44,297 nucleotides of DNA. Source: an uncultured Bacteroidota bacterium. Its GTDB lineage: Bacteria > Bacteroidota > Rhodothermia > Rhodothermales > Salinibacteraceae. A program made the position numbers and the translations under genes. Shown piece after piece: positions 8,454 to 17,149 of the stretch; the stretch's first letter is position 1; each line of letters starts with the position of its first letter. The notes beneath the pieces are model-generated. The model did no database searches. It was not told the DNA's origin and worked only from the letters and a program-made list of their open reading frames with translations. The stretch covers positions 1 through 44,297 of the forward strand of contig CAJXLV010000031.1 in assembly GCA_913056185.1 (NCBI GenBank), read 5' to 3'.

Positions 8454-9284
8454 CTACGAGAGGGCAGGGGCCGAGGCGACCGGGGCGGGCAGTTCGCGCA
8501 GGAAGCGGCGGAGGCGCGAACGGGGGGCGGGGGCAGCCGGGGCGGAGGGCGGTTCCAGGAGGGCAAGGGCGAGCACGGGCACCGCCATGTGGCGGGCCGC
8601 CAGCACTTCGGGCACGAGTCCGGCCCCGACGGCGTCGGCCCCGAGGCGCTGAGCCATGCGGCGCTCGGCGCTTGTCTCGCCTTCGGGGCCGAGGCGCGCC
8701 AGGTAGATGCCCTTGCGGAGGGAAAGCCCAGTATCGCGAGCCCGCTCTTCGGCCACGTGGCGGAGCGATGGGGCGTACGGGGTGGTCATGTCGGGAAAGC
8801 GGGGCCCCCAGTCCGCCACGTTGGGGCCCACCAGGGGGTTTTGGCCCTGAAAGTTAATGTGGTCGGTCAGGAGCAGCACATCCCCGGGGTCGACGGAGGG
8901 GGCAGCCGGTGCGGCCGTGCCCACGAGCAGGAGGGCGTCGAGGCCGGCTGTGGCGAGCATGCGGACCGGAAAGGCGACGGTGCGGGCGGAGGCGCCGTCG
9001 TAAAGGTGCGTCGGCTGCGGGAGGGTAACGACGGAAGCCCCGTCCACCGTACCGGCGCGGAGAACGCCCTCCGCGGCGGGCAGGTGCGGAATTTCGGACA
9101 ACGGGCAGGTCTGGGCCGTCGTTGCTTCGTCGAGCGGCGAGGGGAGGCCCGCATCGTGCAGGATGGCGACGGTGGGAGGGGCGGAGAGGTGCCCCAAGAG
9201 GGCGTCGGCGGCATCCTTCACACGCCGGCGATATTCGGCCGTGCCTTCAGCTGTGAGGGACGGCGGGGGAGAGGCAGAAGACAT
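8454..9284 (-). CDS. Purine nucleoside phosphorylase-like protein, active site degenerate
   Basis: The fold is that of trimeric purine nucleoside phosphorylase: DHINFQGQNPLVGPN, RFPDM, and LGADAVGAGLVPEVLAARH align closely with human PNP. Functional residues are altered. The phosphate loop CGSGLGG reads HDAGLPS (about 43-49). GRFH reads QPTH, so the Arg is lost and the His kept (H93). GMSTVPE reads GAGLVPE, losing the phosphate Ser, and the base-binding ITN is replaced by LLE. The purine-site Glu is kept (GPEGET, 199-204). The length is 276 residues. It lies 76 bases upstream of thrA on the same strand. It may be a non-phosphorolytic or ligand-binding relative; a plain phosphorylase role is doubtful. 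Confidence 0.8.
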   Translation of the reverse strand: MSSASPPPSLTAEGTAEYRRRVKDAADALLGHLSAPPTVAILHDAGLPSPLDEATTAQTCPLSEIPHLPAAEGVLRAGTVDGASVVTLPQPTHLYDGASARTVAFPVRMLATAGLDALLLVGTAAPAAPSVDPGDVLLLTDHINFQGQNPLVGPNVADWGPRFPDMTTPYAPSLRHVAEERARDTGLSLRKGIYLARLGPEGETSAERRMAQRLGADAVGAGLVPEVLAARHMAVPVLALALLEPPSAPAAPAPRSRLRRFLRELPAPVASAPALS

Positions 9285-9490
9285 TCAGTAAGCAGTCGTG
9301 ACGAGAGCATCAGTGTGGGCGGAGCAGCAAGCGTCCGTCCGCCGGGGCAGGCAAATGGGAACGGGCGGTCGCCGGATGGTTCCCGGCGGGTGCAGAACCG
9401 GCTCTGCCGTGGGGGCGCGGTGGACGAGGGGCTCTGGGCCCTACGAGGGCTGCGGCGTCGCAGGCCACAGCGCATCTGCCAAACAGATCC

Positions 9491-10534
9491 TCAGTCCTCC
9501 ATCTCGTCGAGGATGTTCCAGATCTTTTCGATCTCGTCGGATGTGCTTTGGGTACGAGCGCGCCGGGTTCCGTCCTCGGAGGCCTGCTCTTCCGAGTCCT
9601 GTTTCGCTGAGGCTGGGTCGTCCGGGGTTTCCGCCTCCCGGTCCTTGGCCGCTGGGGCCTCCGGGGCGTCGGGGAGGGTCGGCCCCGCAGGGGCAGGGGA
9701 ATCGGCCGTGGAAGACGCACGCTCCGGGGCAGCGGACGACGGGCGGGCGGGCGGCCCCGACTCTGCGGCGACATCCTCCGTGAAGACGTCAGACGGCGGG
9801 GCGTGTTCGGGGCGGCCCGGCGATGCTGACGGGGAGGGGGCTGGGGAGGCATTGGGCGAGGCATCGGGAGACGCGCCGGCATCGGGCGAGGGGGCGGGCT
9901 CGGTCTCGGACGGGGATGTCGCAGGAGCGGAGGGGGCTTCTTGGGCGAGCGGGGCGGCCGCGTCGTTGGGAGACGCAGGCGCTGCGGGCGACTGCAACTC
10001 GGGCGCAGCCTCTGCTGCCGCGGCGGAGGCTTCTGCGGACGTGTAATCGTCCAACACTTCCAACTCGGCCGTCAAGAATGCGCGCAGCTGCGCCACCGCT
10101 TCGCTCCGCCGTGCGCGGAGCCGCTCCACATCCGCCCGCAACTGCTCGCGCTCCGAACGAGCCTGCCGCTTGATGGCTTCTGCGTCGGCTTCGGCCTCCT
10201 CAAGGGTCTGCTCGGCCCGCTGCTCCATGGCGCGTGCATCGGACTTGGCCTTCTCGACGATGGTTTGTGCTTTGTCGCGGGCATTTTGGATGCGCTGCTC
10301 CGCGTTCTCTCGGGTCTGGTCGAGGGCCGTCTGCAGGGCTTCTTCCACGCGGCGGTAGTGCTCCATCTGGCCCTCAAGCTCCTCCACCCGCTTTTCCAGG
10401 CGGCGGTGCTCGTCCCGCAGGTCCTGCCACTGCTCCGCCACCATGTCGAGAAAGGCGTCCACCTCCTGAGGGGTGTAGCCGCGGAGGCTGCGGTCGAAGT
10501 CTCGCTTTCGGATTTCCAGCGGCGTCAGCTTCAT
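9491..10534 (-). CDS. DivIVA domain-containing protein
   Basis: Cytoplasmic coiled-coil protein of the DivIVA family, which typically recognises curved membrane or organises cell-wall growth and division. The N-terminus MKLTPLEIRKRDFDRSLRGY is the DivIVA membrane-binding module (TPxEIxxxxF...GYxxxEVDxFLD). A long heptad coiled coil spans about residues 35-185. After it comes a Pro/Ala/Ser/Glu-rich, low-complexity linker of roughly 130 residues, and then a distinct C-terminal motif, EIEKIWNILDEMED, likely a partner-binding helix. ATG 10534 is used because the module starts there; the frame stays open to 10600. It is divergent from the SRPBCC-epimerase gene and 206 bases upstream of the pnp-like gene. 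Confidence 0.85.
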   Translation of the reverse strand: MKLTPLEIRKRDFDRSLRGYTPQEVDAFLDMVAEQWQDLRDEHRRLEKRVEELEGQMEHYRRVEEALQTALDQTRENAEQRIQNARDKAQTIVEKAKSDARAMEQRAEQTLEEAEADAEAIKRQARSEREQLRADVERLRARRSEAVAQLRAFLTAELEVLDDYTSAEASAAAAEAAPELQSPAAPASPNDAAAPLAQEAPSAPATSPSETEPAPSPDAGASPDASPNASPAPSPSASPGRPEHAPPSDVFTEDVAAESGPPARPSSAAPERASSTADSPAPAGPTLPDAPEAPAAKDREAETPDDPASAKQDSEEQASEDGTRRARTQSTSDEIEKIWNILDEMED

Positions 10535-10715
10535 GAGGACGGGGCGGGTGGCATCGAGAGAGCGAGCAGGAACGACCGCCGACGCCTCCGGCAGGGGCAC
10601 GAGCCCGGGGCGCCCGGCGGCACGACGCAGGGACGAACAGCTTTACCCTATGTTCACCACGCGGCGCGAAGACTGTTTCCGCGCTGCATCGTCTGCTGTA
10701 GAAACGCTTCGCCCG

Positions 10716-10739
10716 CCCCCACGAACGGCTCGTGCGGGG
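10716..10739. other. Imperfect hairpin in the divergent intergenic region
   Basis: The 292-base gap between the divergent divIVA-like and epimerase genes must hold both promoters. The only clear structure is an inverted repeat with arms CCCCCACGA and TCGTGCGGGG, with one unpaired base. No regulator site could be named. Confidence 0.35.
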
Positions 10740-10826
10740 AGGGACGGGAACGTGAAACTGCCCTCGATGCCAGTGAGTCCATTCTTGTGCGTCCCCTGAT
10801 CTTCTTTTGCACGTCTGCAGTGGCCC

Positions 10827-12212
10827 ATGCATACCTTTGCCGCTTCGAGCACGCTCGACGTTTCCCCCGATGCCCTGTTCGCGTGGCACGCCCGGCCCGG
10901 TGCGTTTGAGCGGCTGGTGCCGCCCTGGGCGCCGGTGCGGCTGGAGCGGCTGGAGGGCATCCGGGCGGGAGAGCGCGCCACGCTGCGCATTGGGCCGGGG
11001 CCGCTGGCCCTGCGGTGGGTGGCCGAGCACCACGACGTGGTGGAAGGGCGGCAGTTCTGCGACCGGCAGGTGCAGGGGCCGTTTGCGCACTGGGACCACA
11101 CGCACCGCTTTGAGCCGGCGCCCGACGGGGCGGAGGGCGCTACGCTGACCGATCGGATCGAGTACGCACTGCCCGGTGGGGCGCTGGGGCGGCAGGCGGC
11201 GCCGTGGCTGGAGGATGAGCTGCGCCGCCAGTTTGCGTACCGCCACCGCGTGACGCGCCGCGACCTGTCGCTGCACCACCGGTACCCCCCGGACGGGGCC
11301 TCGCTAACTGTGGCGGTGAGTGGCGCGTCGGGCCTCATCGGCTCGCAGCTCGTGCCGTTCCTTACGGCCGGGGGGCACACGGTGCGGCGCCTCACCCGCT
11401 CCGGCCCCCCCGCCGCGGACGAGATCCTGTGGGATCCCCGCAGCCAGCGCGTAGAGGCGGACAAGCTGGAGGGGGTGGACGCGGTGATTCATCTGGCGGG
11501 AGAGAACGTGTTTGGGGCCTGGACGCCTGCTAAGAAGCAGCGCATCTACGCCAGCCGGGCGGAGGGAACGCGCCTGCTGGCCGAGGCGCTCGCCGGTCTG
11601 GACAATCCGCCCGCGGTCTTTGTCTCGTCCTCGGCGGTGGGCTATTACGGCGACCACGGCGCCGACCGCATCACCGAAGAGAGCGCGCCCCGCAACGCCG
11701 GTTTCCTGAGTGAGGTGTGCGAGGCCTGGGAGGCGGCCACCCGGCCCGCCGCGGCCGCAGGCATCCGGACGGTGCAGATGCGCACCGGGGTGGTGCTCAC
11801 GCCCGCGGGCGGGGCGCTGCGCCTCATGCTGCCGGCCTTCTGGCTGGGCCTCGGGGGGCGCGTGGGAGGGGCGGGGCAGTACTTCCCGTGGATCACGCTC
11901 GACGACGTGATTGGGGGGATGTACCACGCGCTGTGGACGGATGCGCTGGAGGGGCCCGTAAACCTTACGGCTCCCACCCCCGTCACGATGGACGCGTACG
12001 CCCACACCCTGGCCGATGTCCTGCATCGCCCGGCGTTTCTGAATGTGCCGTCCTCTGTGGTGCGCACAGTGGGGGGCGAGATGGCCGAGGAGATGCTGCT
12101 GAGCAGCGCCCGTGTGGTGCCCCAAAAGCTACAAGAGACGGGGTACGAGTTCGGGTTCTCGCCGCTGACGGATGGGCTGCGGCACGTGCTGGGCCGTGCG
12201 GCCTCGGCGTAG
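10827..12212 (+). CDS. SRPBCC domain fused to TIGR01777-type NAD-dependent epimerase
   Basis: Two-domain protein of 461 residues. Residues 1-150 resemble an SRPBCC/polyketide-cyclase-like ligand-binding domain (starts HTFAASSTLDVSPDALFAWH). Residues 160-461 are an extended SDR of the TIGR01777/YfcH group: Rossmann motif VSGASGLIGSQL, HLAGENV, SSSAVGYYG, and a DUF1731-like C-terminus (LNVPSSVVRTVGGEMAEEML). In most bacteria the SDR part stands alone. The substrate is unknown for the family. It is convergent with the phosphoesterase gene, with only 30 bases between stops. Confidence 0.88.
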   Translation: MHTFAASSTLDVSPDALFAWHARPGAFERLVPPWAPVRLERLEGIRAGERATLRIGPGPLALRWVAEHHDVVEGRQFCDRQVQGPFAHWDHTHRFEPAPDGAEGATLTDRIEYALPGGALGRQAAPWLEDELRRQFAYRHRVTRRDLSLHHRYPPDGASLTVAVSGASGLIGSQLVPFLTAGGHTVRRLTRSGPPAADEILWDPRSQRVEADKLEGVDAVIHLAGENVFGAWTPAKKQRIYASRAEGTRLLAEALAGLDNPPAVFVSSSAVGYYGDHGADRITEESAPRNAGFLSEVCEAWEAATRPAAAAGIRTVQMRTGVVLTPAGGALRLMLPAFWLGLGGRVGGAGQYFPWITLDDVIGGMYHALWTDALEGPVNLTAPTPVTMDAYAHTLADVLHRPAFLNVPSSVVRTVGGEMAEEMLLSSARVVPQKLQETGYEFGFSPLTDGLRHVLGRAASA

Positions 12213-12242
12213 ACAGGCAGAATCGGCGTGGGACGGGACGCG

Positions 12243-12947
12243 CTACGTGCCGTGCTCCAGCCGGTCGGCCAGCCGGTTGGGCAGCCCCTCCGCGCTCCGG
12301 ATTTTGCGCGCCGCCGCCGCCACGTCGTAGTCGAGCCGCACGTTCTCGTACGCGAATGCCTCCGTGTCGAACAGGCCGAAGCTGAGCTTGCGCGTTCCGT
12401 CGCGGGGCTGGCCCACGCTGCCCACGTTGATCAGGTAGCGGTGCCCGGCCCGCACCTGAAACACCCCAAGTGTATCGGCCATGACGGCCGGCGAGTGGGT
12501 GTGGCCGATGAAGCACACGTCCGTGTTGAAGTGATCGAACTGCTCCTGCGCCGCCGGGTAGGCCGTGAGGCGCGTCCAGTCGGCGGGGGCCTGCGGGGTG
12601 GCGTGGACGAGCGTGCAGTTTGCGACCGTGTGGGTGAGGGGCCGCTCTGCGAGGTAGGTGCGCTGGGCCGCCGAGAGCTGGGCATGGTTGTGGCGGGCCG
12701 CCGTCTGGCCGTCGGGCGGGAGCGCCCCCAGCCCGCCCCCATCGGCCACCGCCACGTCGTGGTTGCCCTGCACCACCGCCGCGCATCGCTCGCGCACAAG
12801 GTCGACGCAGGCGGCCGGGTCGGCGTTGTAGCCCACCACGTCGCCGAGGCAGACGATGGCATCGACGCTGCGCTCGTCGAGCGCCTGGAATGTGCGCTCA
12901 AGCGCTTCGAGGTTGGAATGGATGTCGGACAGAACGGCGAGTTGCAC
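12243..12947 (-). CDS. YfcE/MJ0936-type metallophosphoesterase
   Basis: Small calcineurin-like phosphoesterase of 234 residues. The full set of metal-ligand motifs is present: LSDIHSN at the N-terminus, CLGDVVGYN, VQGNHDVAV, LVHATP, and FIGHTHSP, followed by the conserved NVGSVGQPRDG. This subgroup hydrolyses phosphodiesters in vitro; its cellular substrate is generally unknown. GTG 12947 is chosen because the domain starts directly (VQLAVLSDIHSN). The frame remains open upstream to 13364, but that part is Arg/Pro/Ser-rich and not family-like. No signal peptide is present, so it is cytoplasmic. Confidence 0.88.
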   Translation of the reverse strand: MQLAVLSDIHSNLEALERTFQALDERSVDAIVCLGDVVGYNADPAACVDLVRERCAAVVQGNHDVAVADGGGLGALPPDGQTAARHNHAQLSAAQRTYLAERPLTHTVANCTLVHATPQAPADWTRLTAYPAAQEQFDHFNTDVCFIGHTHSPAVMADTLGVFQVRAGHRYLINVGSVGQPRDGTRKLSFGLFDTEAFAYENVRLDYDVAAAARKIRSAEGLPNRLADRLEHGT

Positions 12948-13120
12948 CGGTGGGGCGGAGGAAACGTGAGGGAGACTGTGCGCTGCGGGGTGAGAAGGAA
13001 ACACCGAACTAACGGAGGCGACCCGGTGCCGGTCCCGCCGGCCCCGGGCGGCACGCTGCGGGCGAGGCCAAAGACGGCTCGGCCAAGGATCGACCGGGGC
13101 GCGGAGTTCGTACTGGCGTG

Positions 13121-13196
13121 TGACTCTCTGCATGCGGCATGTTGCGTCCGGCATGTTGCGTGCGGCGGGGCGCTCCGGACTGCGGGGCGCTCCCGG
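13121..13196. repeat. Degenerate short tandem repeats upstream of ddl
   Basis: The 289-base gap between the divergent phosphoesterase and ddl genes includes imperfect repeats: GGCATGTTGCGT-type units at about 13137-13165, then GGGGCGCTCC-type units at about 13168-13196. They probably arose by slippage. Promoters for both genes must lie in this gap, but none is recognisable. Confidence 0.45.
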
Positions 13197-13236
13197 TTCG
13201 TTTTTCCCCATCCTTTCCCACAAGCACCGTCTGCTC

Positions 13237-14502
13237 GTGTCCTCTGAGTCCTTACAGGTGGGCGTCGTCCTTGGGGGCGTGGCCCCCGAGCACGAGGTAT
13301 CGGTCATCTCGGCCCTGCAGGCCGCCGCGGCGCTCGACCGCGACCGGTACACGCCCGTTCCCATCTACGTGGCCAAGGATGGCACGTGGTACACGGGCGA
13401 GGCGTTGCTGGAGGTGGCGCAGTATCGCGACCTCGACGCGCTTCGCGAGGCCGCGACGCCGGTGGCGCTCGTGCCCACGCCCCACGGCCACCTCGATCTG
13501 CTCGAAGACCGCACGGGCGGCGCCCTGCAGCGCATTGCGCGCCCCCCGCTCCGCACCCGCATCGACGTGATGCTGCTGGGGCTGCACGGCGGCGCGGGGG
13601 AGGACGGCGGCCTGCAGGGCCTCTGCGAGACGGTCAACGTCCCGTACACCAGCGCCGGGGTGTTCGGCTCTGCACTCGGGATGGACAAGGTGATGTCGAA
13701 GCGCGTGTGCCGCGAGATCGACGTCCCGGTGGTCGACTTTGTGGCGCTCCGCGAGGATGAGTGGAGCTACCAGGAAGAGGCCGCCCTCGACCAGTGCGAG
13801 GCCGCCCTCGACTACCCGCTCGTCGTAAAGCCGGCGCGCTGCGGCTCCTCCATCGGCATTGCGCAGGTGGCCACCCGCGACGCGCTCGACGCGGCGATTG
13901 AGGATGCGTTTCGGTACGACGACAAGGTGGTGGTGGAGGCGGCCGTGGAGGCGCTCCGGGAAATCAACTGCTCGGTCCTGGGCGACCGCCACGAGGCCAC
14001 GCCCAGCGTGCTGGAGGAGCCGGTCTCCTCCGCCGACGATGAGGTGCTCACCTTTCGGGACAAGTACATGCGCGAGGAGGGCGGTGGGGCAAAGCACGAG
14101 GCGCAGGGCGGCGCCAAACGCGGCGCGGCGGGGCCGGAGGGCATGGCCGCCCAGGACCGCATCGTCCCGGCCGACCTTCCCGCAGCGCGCACCGAGGAGA
14201 TCCAGGAGATGGCCGTGCGCATCTTTCACCAGTTCGAGTGCGCCGGCGTGGTCCGCATTGATTTCATGATCGACGAGGCGACCGGCCAGCTCTACTTCAA
14301 CGAAATAAACACCATCCCCGGCTCGTTTTCGTTTTACCTCTGGGAGCCCTCCGGCGTCCCGTTCGACGAGCTGGTCGACCGGCTCGTGCGCATCGCCCGC
14401 CGCCGCCACCAGGAGCACAACGGGCGCGTGCAGACCTACGACGTGAACCTGCTCGCCGAAAAGAGCCTTCAGGGCGTGAAGGCCGGCCGCTCAGAATCGT
14501 GA
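13237..14502 (+). CDS. ddl: D-alanine--D-alanine ligase
   Basis: ATP-grasp ligase making the D-Ala-D-Ala dipeptide for peptidoglycan. It carries GGVAPEHEVSVISA (the family's GGxSxEHEVS), KPARCGSSIGIAQV, EINCSVLG, and the metal-binding EINTIPGSFSFYLWEP. At 421 residues it is longer than the usual 310-370. Part of the excess is a Gly/Ala/Lys-rich insert of about 26 residues after FRDKYMREE (about 283-308), in the loop before PADLP that closes over the active site. GTG 13237 (VSSESLQVGVVLGG) is chosen; the frame is open further upstream. The murB gene of the same pathway is elsewhere in the window. Confidence 0.92.
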   Translation: MSSESLQVGVVLGGVAPEHEVSVISALQAAAALDRDRYTPVPIYVAKDGTWYTGEALLEVAQYRDLDALREAATPVALVPTPHGHLDLLEDRTGGALQRIARPPLRTRIDVMLLGLHGGAGEDGGLQGLCETVNVPYTSAGVFGSALGMDKVMSKRVCREIDVPVVDFVALREDEWSYQEEAALDQCEAALDYPLVVKPARCGSSIGIAQVATRDALDAAIEDAFRYDDKVVVEAAVEALREINCSVLGDRHEATPSVLEEPVSSADDEVLTFRDKYMREEGGGAKHEAQGGAKRGAAGPEGMAAQDRIVPADLPAARTEEIQEMAVRIFHQFECAGVVRIDFMIDEATGQLYFNEINTIPGSFSFYLWEPSGVPFDELVDRLVRIARRRHQEHNGRVQTYDVNLLAEKSLQGVKAGRSES

Positions 14503-14547
14503 GGGTCGGTCTCGTCGCCATCCTTCCGCACTCATCGCCCTCGCCCG

Positions 14548-15783
14548 ATGGTCGCTCGCGCTGTTGCCGTCGCCATGAGCCTGCTGCTGCTCGGGGGCGG
14601 CGCCCACGTAGCGCCCGGCCAGCCCGCCGCGGACTCGCTTCCCCCCGACGCGCTCGCCCCCGACTCCTCGTCCGCGGTGCCCGCCCCGGCGCGCCCGTCC
14701 ATTCTCCACACCCCGTTCGTGCAGACCCACGGCACGAAGGGCCTGAACCACCTCTACGGCATGCGGTTCGCGCAGGCCAAGGCTCACTTCGACCGCATCA
14801 ACCAGCGCTACCCGGATCACCCCGTCGGTCCGTTTCTGCAGGGCCTCAACCTGTGGTGGACCCTCATGCTGGACCTGACGGACACGTCCCACGACGCGGC
14901 GTTTATCGAGCAGATGCGCACCGTCATCGACCGCTGCAACGCGCTGCTGGACGAGGACGCGGACCACTTCGACGCGGCTCTCTTCAAGGCAGCAGCCCAC
15001 GGCTTCCTGGCCCGCCTCCACTCCAATCGCTCGCGCTGGTGGAAGACCATTCGCAACGGCCAAAAGGCGATCAACTACGTTCAAACGGTGGAGGCGGTGG
15101 CCCCCAAGCGGGGCGACTACGTCTTCGGCTCCGGGATGTACGACTACTACGTGGCCATTCTGCCGGGCGAGTATTCGCTCTCAAAGGCCATTCTCTGGAT
15201 GCTGCCGGACGGCGACAAGGCGCGCGGGCTGCGTCGGCTCCGCGAGGCGGCCCGCAACGGGCGCTACGTGCGCACCGAGGCCATCTACTTTCTCGCGAAG
15301 GTGCACTATCTGTACGAGGACGATTTTTCGGCGAGTCGGCGGTGGGTGGAGCGCCTCCGTGAGCGCCACCCCGACAACCCGTTTTTTCATGTGTTCGAGG
15401 GGCGCATCCACGCGCGGTGGGGCCGCTGGGGCAAGGCGCGGTCGATCTTTGCGGCGGTGCTGGAGCGCGCCCAGGCCGGCGCCCCCGGCTACAACGCGCA
15501 CATGGAGGAGGTGGCCCGCCTCTACCTGGCGCGCGATCGGCTCTACCGAGACCAGTACCGGGAGGCGCTGGCGCACCTTGCAGAGCTGGAGCAACTGACG
15601 CAACAGAACGAGGAGGCAACGAAATACCGCGTGCTCGGCTACCTGTACCAGGGCATGGTCTACGATGCGCTCGGCCGCCGGGACCTGGCGGTGAATCGGT
15701 TCCGCAAGGTGCTCCGCATGGAGGACGCGGCCGGGGCGCATGACCGCGCCGATCGGTACCTGGAGGAGCCCTACGCGGGGTGA
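14548..15783 (+). CDS. Secreted tetratricopeptide-repeat protein
   Basis: Protein of 411 residues with a probable Sec signal peptide at the N-terminus (hydrophobic core AVAVAMSLLLLGGG, cleavage after about residue 25). A Pro/Ala/Asp-rich linker follows, then an all-helical domain of TPR-like units. Recognisable units include GLNHLYGMRFAQAKAHFDRI near residue 65 and GYLYQGMVYDALGRRDLAV near 370. No catalytic motif is seen. TPR proteins mediate protein contacts; a periplasmic or outer-membrane scaffold is likely, but the partner is unknown. It starts 45 bases after ddl and may be cotranscribed with it. Confidence 0.8.
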   Translation: MVARAVAVAMSLLLLGGGAHVAPGQPAADSLPPDALAPDSSSAVPAPARPSILHTPFVQTHGTKGLNHLYGMRFAQAKAHFDRINQRYPDHPVGPFLQGLNLWWTLMLDLTDTSHDAAFIEQMRTVIDRCNALLDEDADHFDAALFKAAAHGFLARLHSNRSRWWKTIRNGQKAINYVQTVEAVAPKRGDYVFGSGMYDYYVAILPGEYSLSKAILWMLPDGDKARGLRRLREAARNGRYVRTEAIYFLAKVHYLYEDDFSASRRWVERLRERHPDNPFFHVFEGRIHARWGRWGKARSIFAAVLERAQAGAPGYNAHMEEVARLYLARDRLYRDQYREALAHLAELEQLTQQNEEATKYRVLGYLYQGMVYDALGRRDLAVNRFRKVLRMEDAAGAHDRADRYLEEPYAG

Positions 15784-15865
15784 GGTGGGGGCGAGAGGGA
15801 AGCGGGAAGAGGGAGAAGGGGCGGCGCAGCAGGGGGGGTTCGCCGAATGTCCCATCCCTGTGAGG

Positions 15866-15883
15866 ATGGACCGGCGCGTCCAT
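15866..15883. other. Small perfect hairpin upstream of the VWA gene
   Basis: ATGGAC (15866-15871) and GTCCAT (15878-15883) pair around a 6-base loop in the 171-base gap between the TPR and VWA genes. The remainder of the gap towards 15954 is AT-richer than its surroundings and probably carries the VWA promoter. Confidence 0.4.
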
Positions 15884-15954
15884 GAAGATCAAACAAACGA
15901 GAAAATCTCAGCGTATACGACCCTCCATTCTTTTGTCAGACCCTTTGCCTTGCC

Positions 15955-17061
15955 ATGCGTTTTCGGTATACCGAGTGGGACTCCGTTCGCCACGGCAGCG
16001 AGAAGCCGCTTTTCGACGAGCTGCTCGATCTGTTTCAAAAACTGCTCGAGCACACCGCCGGGGACGCCGAGGAGGCCCTCGACTGGATGCGGCAGCTCGA
16101 CGACAAGTACGGCCTGACCGACGACTCGGACAAGGACCTCGACGATTTCATCGAGGAACTGAAAAAGCGCGGCTACCTCGAGGAGGGCGAAGACGGCGAG
16201 ACGGTCGACATTACGGCCCGCACGGAGCGGTCGCTCCGCCAGTCGGCCCTGGAAGAGGTGTTCAGCGACCTGCGAAAAGGCGGCATGGGCGATCACCGTA
16301 CGCCTCACACCGGGCAGGGAGACGAGCGCCTGCCCGAAACGAAGGACTGGCAGTTTGGAGACGACCTCTCCAACCTCGACGTGACCGGCACCCTCTCCAA
16401 CTCCTTCAAACGCTCGGGCGTGGGCGACGGCTGGCACCTCTCGGAGGACGATTTCCAGGTCCATAAGACGGACCACCACGCCTCCATGGCGACGGTGCTC
16501 ATGATCGACCTCTCTCACTCGATGGTGCTCTATGGCGAGGACCGCATCACGCCCGCCCGCAAGGTGGCCCTCGCTCTCTCGGAGCTCATCATGACGCAGT
16601 ACCCCAAGGACACGCTCGACATTGTGGCCTTCGGCAACGAGGCCTGGGAGGTGGACGTGGAGGACCTGCCGTACCTCGATGTGGGGCCGTACTACACCAA
16701 CACGCGCGCTGGGCTGCGACGGGCCCGCGACATTCTGCACCGCCGCAACAGCCGCAACCAGCAGATCTTCATGATCACCGACGGGAAGCCGTCGTGCCAC
16801 ATCGAAAACGGCGAGATGTACCGCAACGCCTACGGCCTGGACCGCAAGGTGGTGAACAAGGTGCTCGACGAGGCCACCATCTGCCGCCGCGAAGACATCA
16901 CCATCACGACGTTCATGATTGCCCGCGACCCGGGCCTGCGCGACTTTGTGCGGGAGCTCACGGAGGCGAACCAGGGCCGCGCCTATTACTCCGAGCTCGA
17001 CGACCTCGGCTCGTTCCTGTTCGAAGACTACGTGCGCAACCGACGAAAACATGTGCGATAG
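15955..17061 (+). CDS. VWA domain-containing protein
   Basis: Cytoplasmic protein of 368 residues. The N-terminal 150 residues are acidic and helical. A von Willebrand A domain occupies about 175-350 with a complete MIDAS: DLSHS (185-189), Thr in YYTNTRAG, and ITDG (274-277). It resembles the VWA proteins that partner MoxR or magnesium-chelatase-like AAA ATPases, but no such ATPase gene is adjacent, so the partner is unknown. There is no signal peptide or membrane anchor. Confidence 0.85.
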   Translation: MRFRYTEWDSVRHGSEKPLFDELLDLFQKLLEHTAGDAEEALDWMRQLDDKYGLTDDSDKDLDDFIEELKKRGYLEEGEDGETVDITARTERSLRQSALEEVFSDLRKGGMGDHRTPHTGQGDERLPETKDWQFGDDLSNLDVTGTLSNSFKRSGVGDGWHLSEDDFQVHKTDHHASMATVLMIDLSHSMVLYGEDRITPARKVALALSELIMTQYPKDTLDIVAFGNEAWEVDVEDLPYLDVGPYYTNTRAGLRRARDILHRRNSRNQQIFMITDGKPSCHIENGEMYRNAYGLDRKVVNKVLDEATICRREDITITTFMIARDPGLRDFVRELTEANQGRAYYSELDDLGSFLFEDYVRNRRKHVR

Positions 17062-17091
17062 CGGGTTGAGGGTTTTGCGTTTGGGGGTTCT

Positions 17092-17140
17092 GGGTTGAAA
17101 GTTGAGTACACCCAAATTCACGACTCTCAACTCCCAACCC
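17092..17140. other. Large imperfect inverted repeat before rsmA
   Basis: Arms 17092-17106 (GGGTTGAAAGTTGAG) and 17126-17140 (CTCAACTCCCAACCC) pair over 15 positions with two central mismatches, around a 19-base loop. It ends 9 bases before the rsmA start codon, so it could be a 5' leader structure or the 3' end of the VWA transcript. There is no U-tract after it. Confidence 0.6.
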
Positions 17141-17149
17141 TCCAACACG

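Noticed and set aside
5777..8857. Open frame of more than 1000 codons on the plus strand opposite thrA
   Set aside because: It mirrors thrA codon by codon. GC-rich genes leave long antisense frames; the translation is Arg/Gly/His-rich and has no domain.
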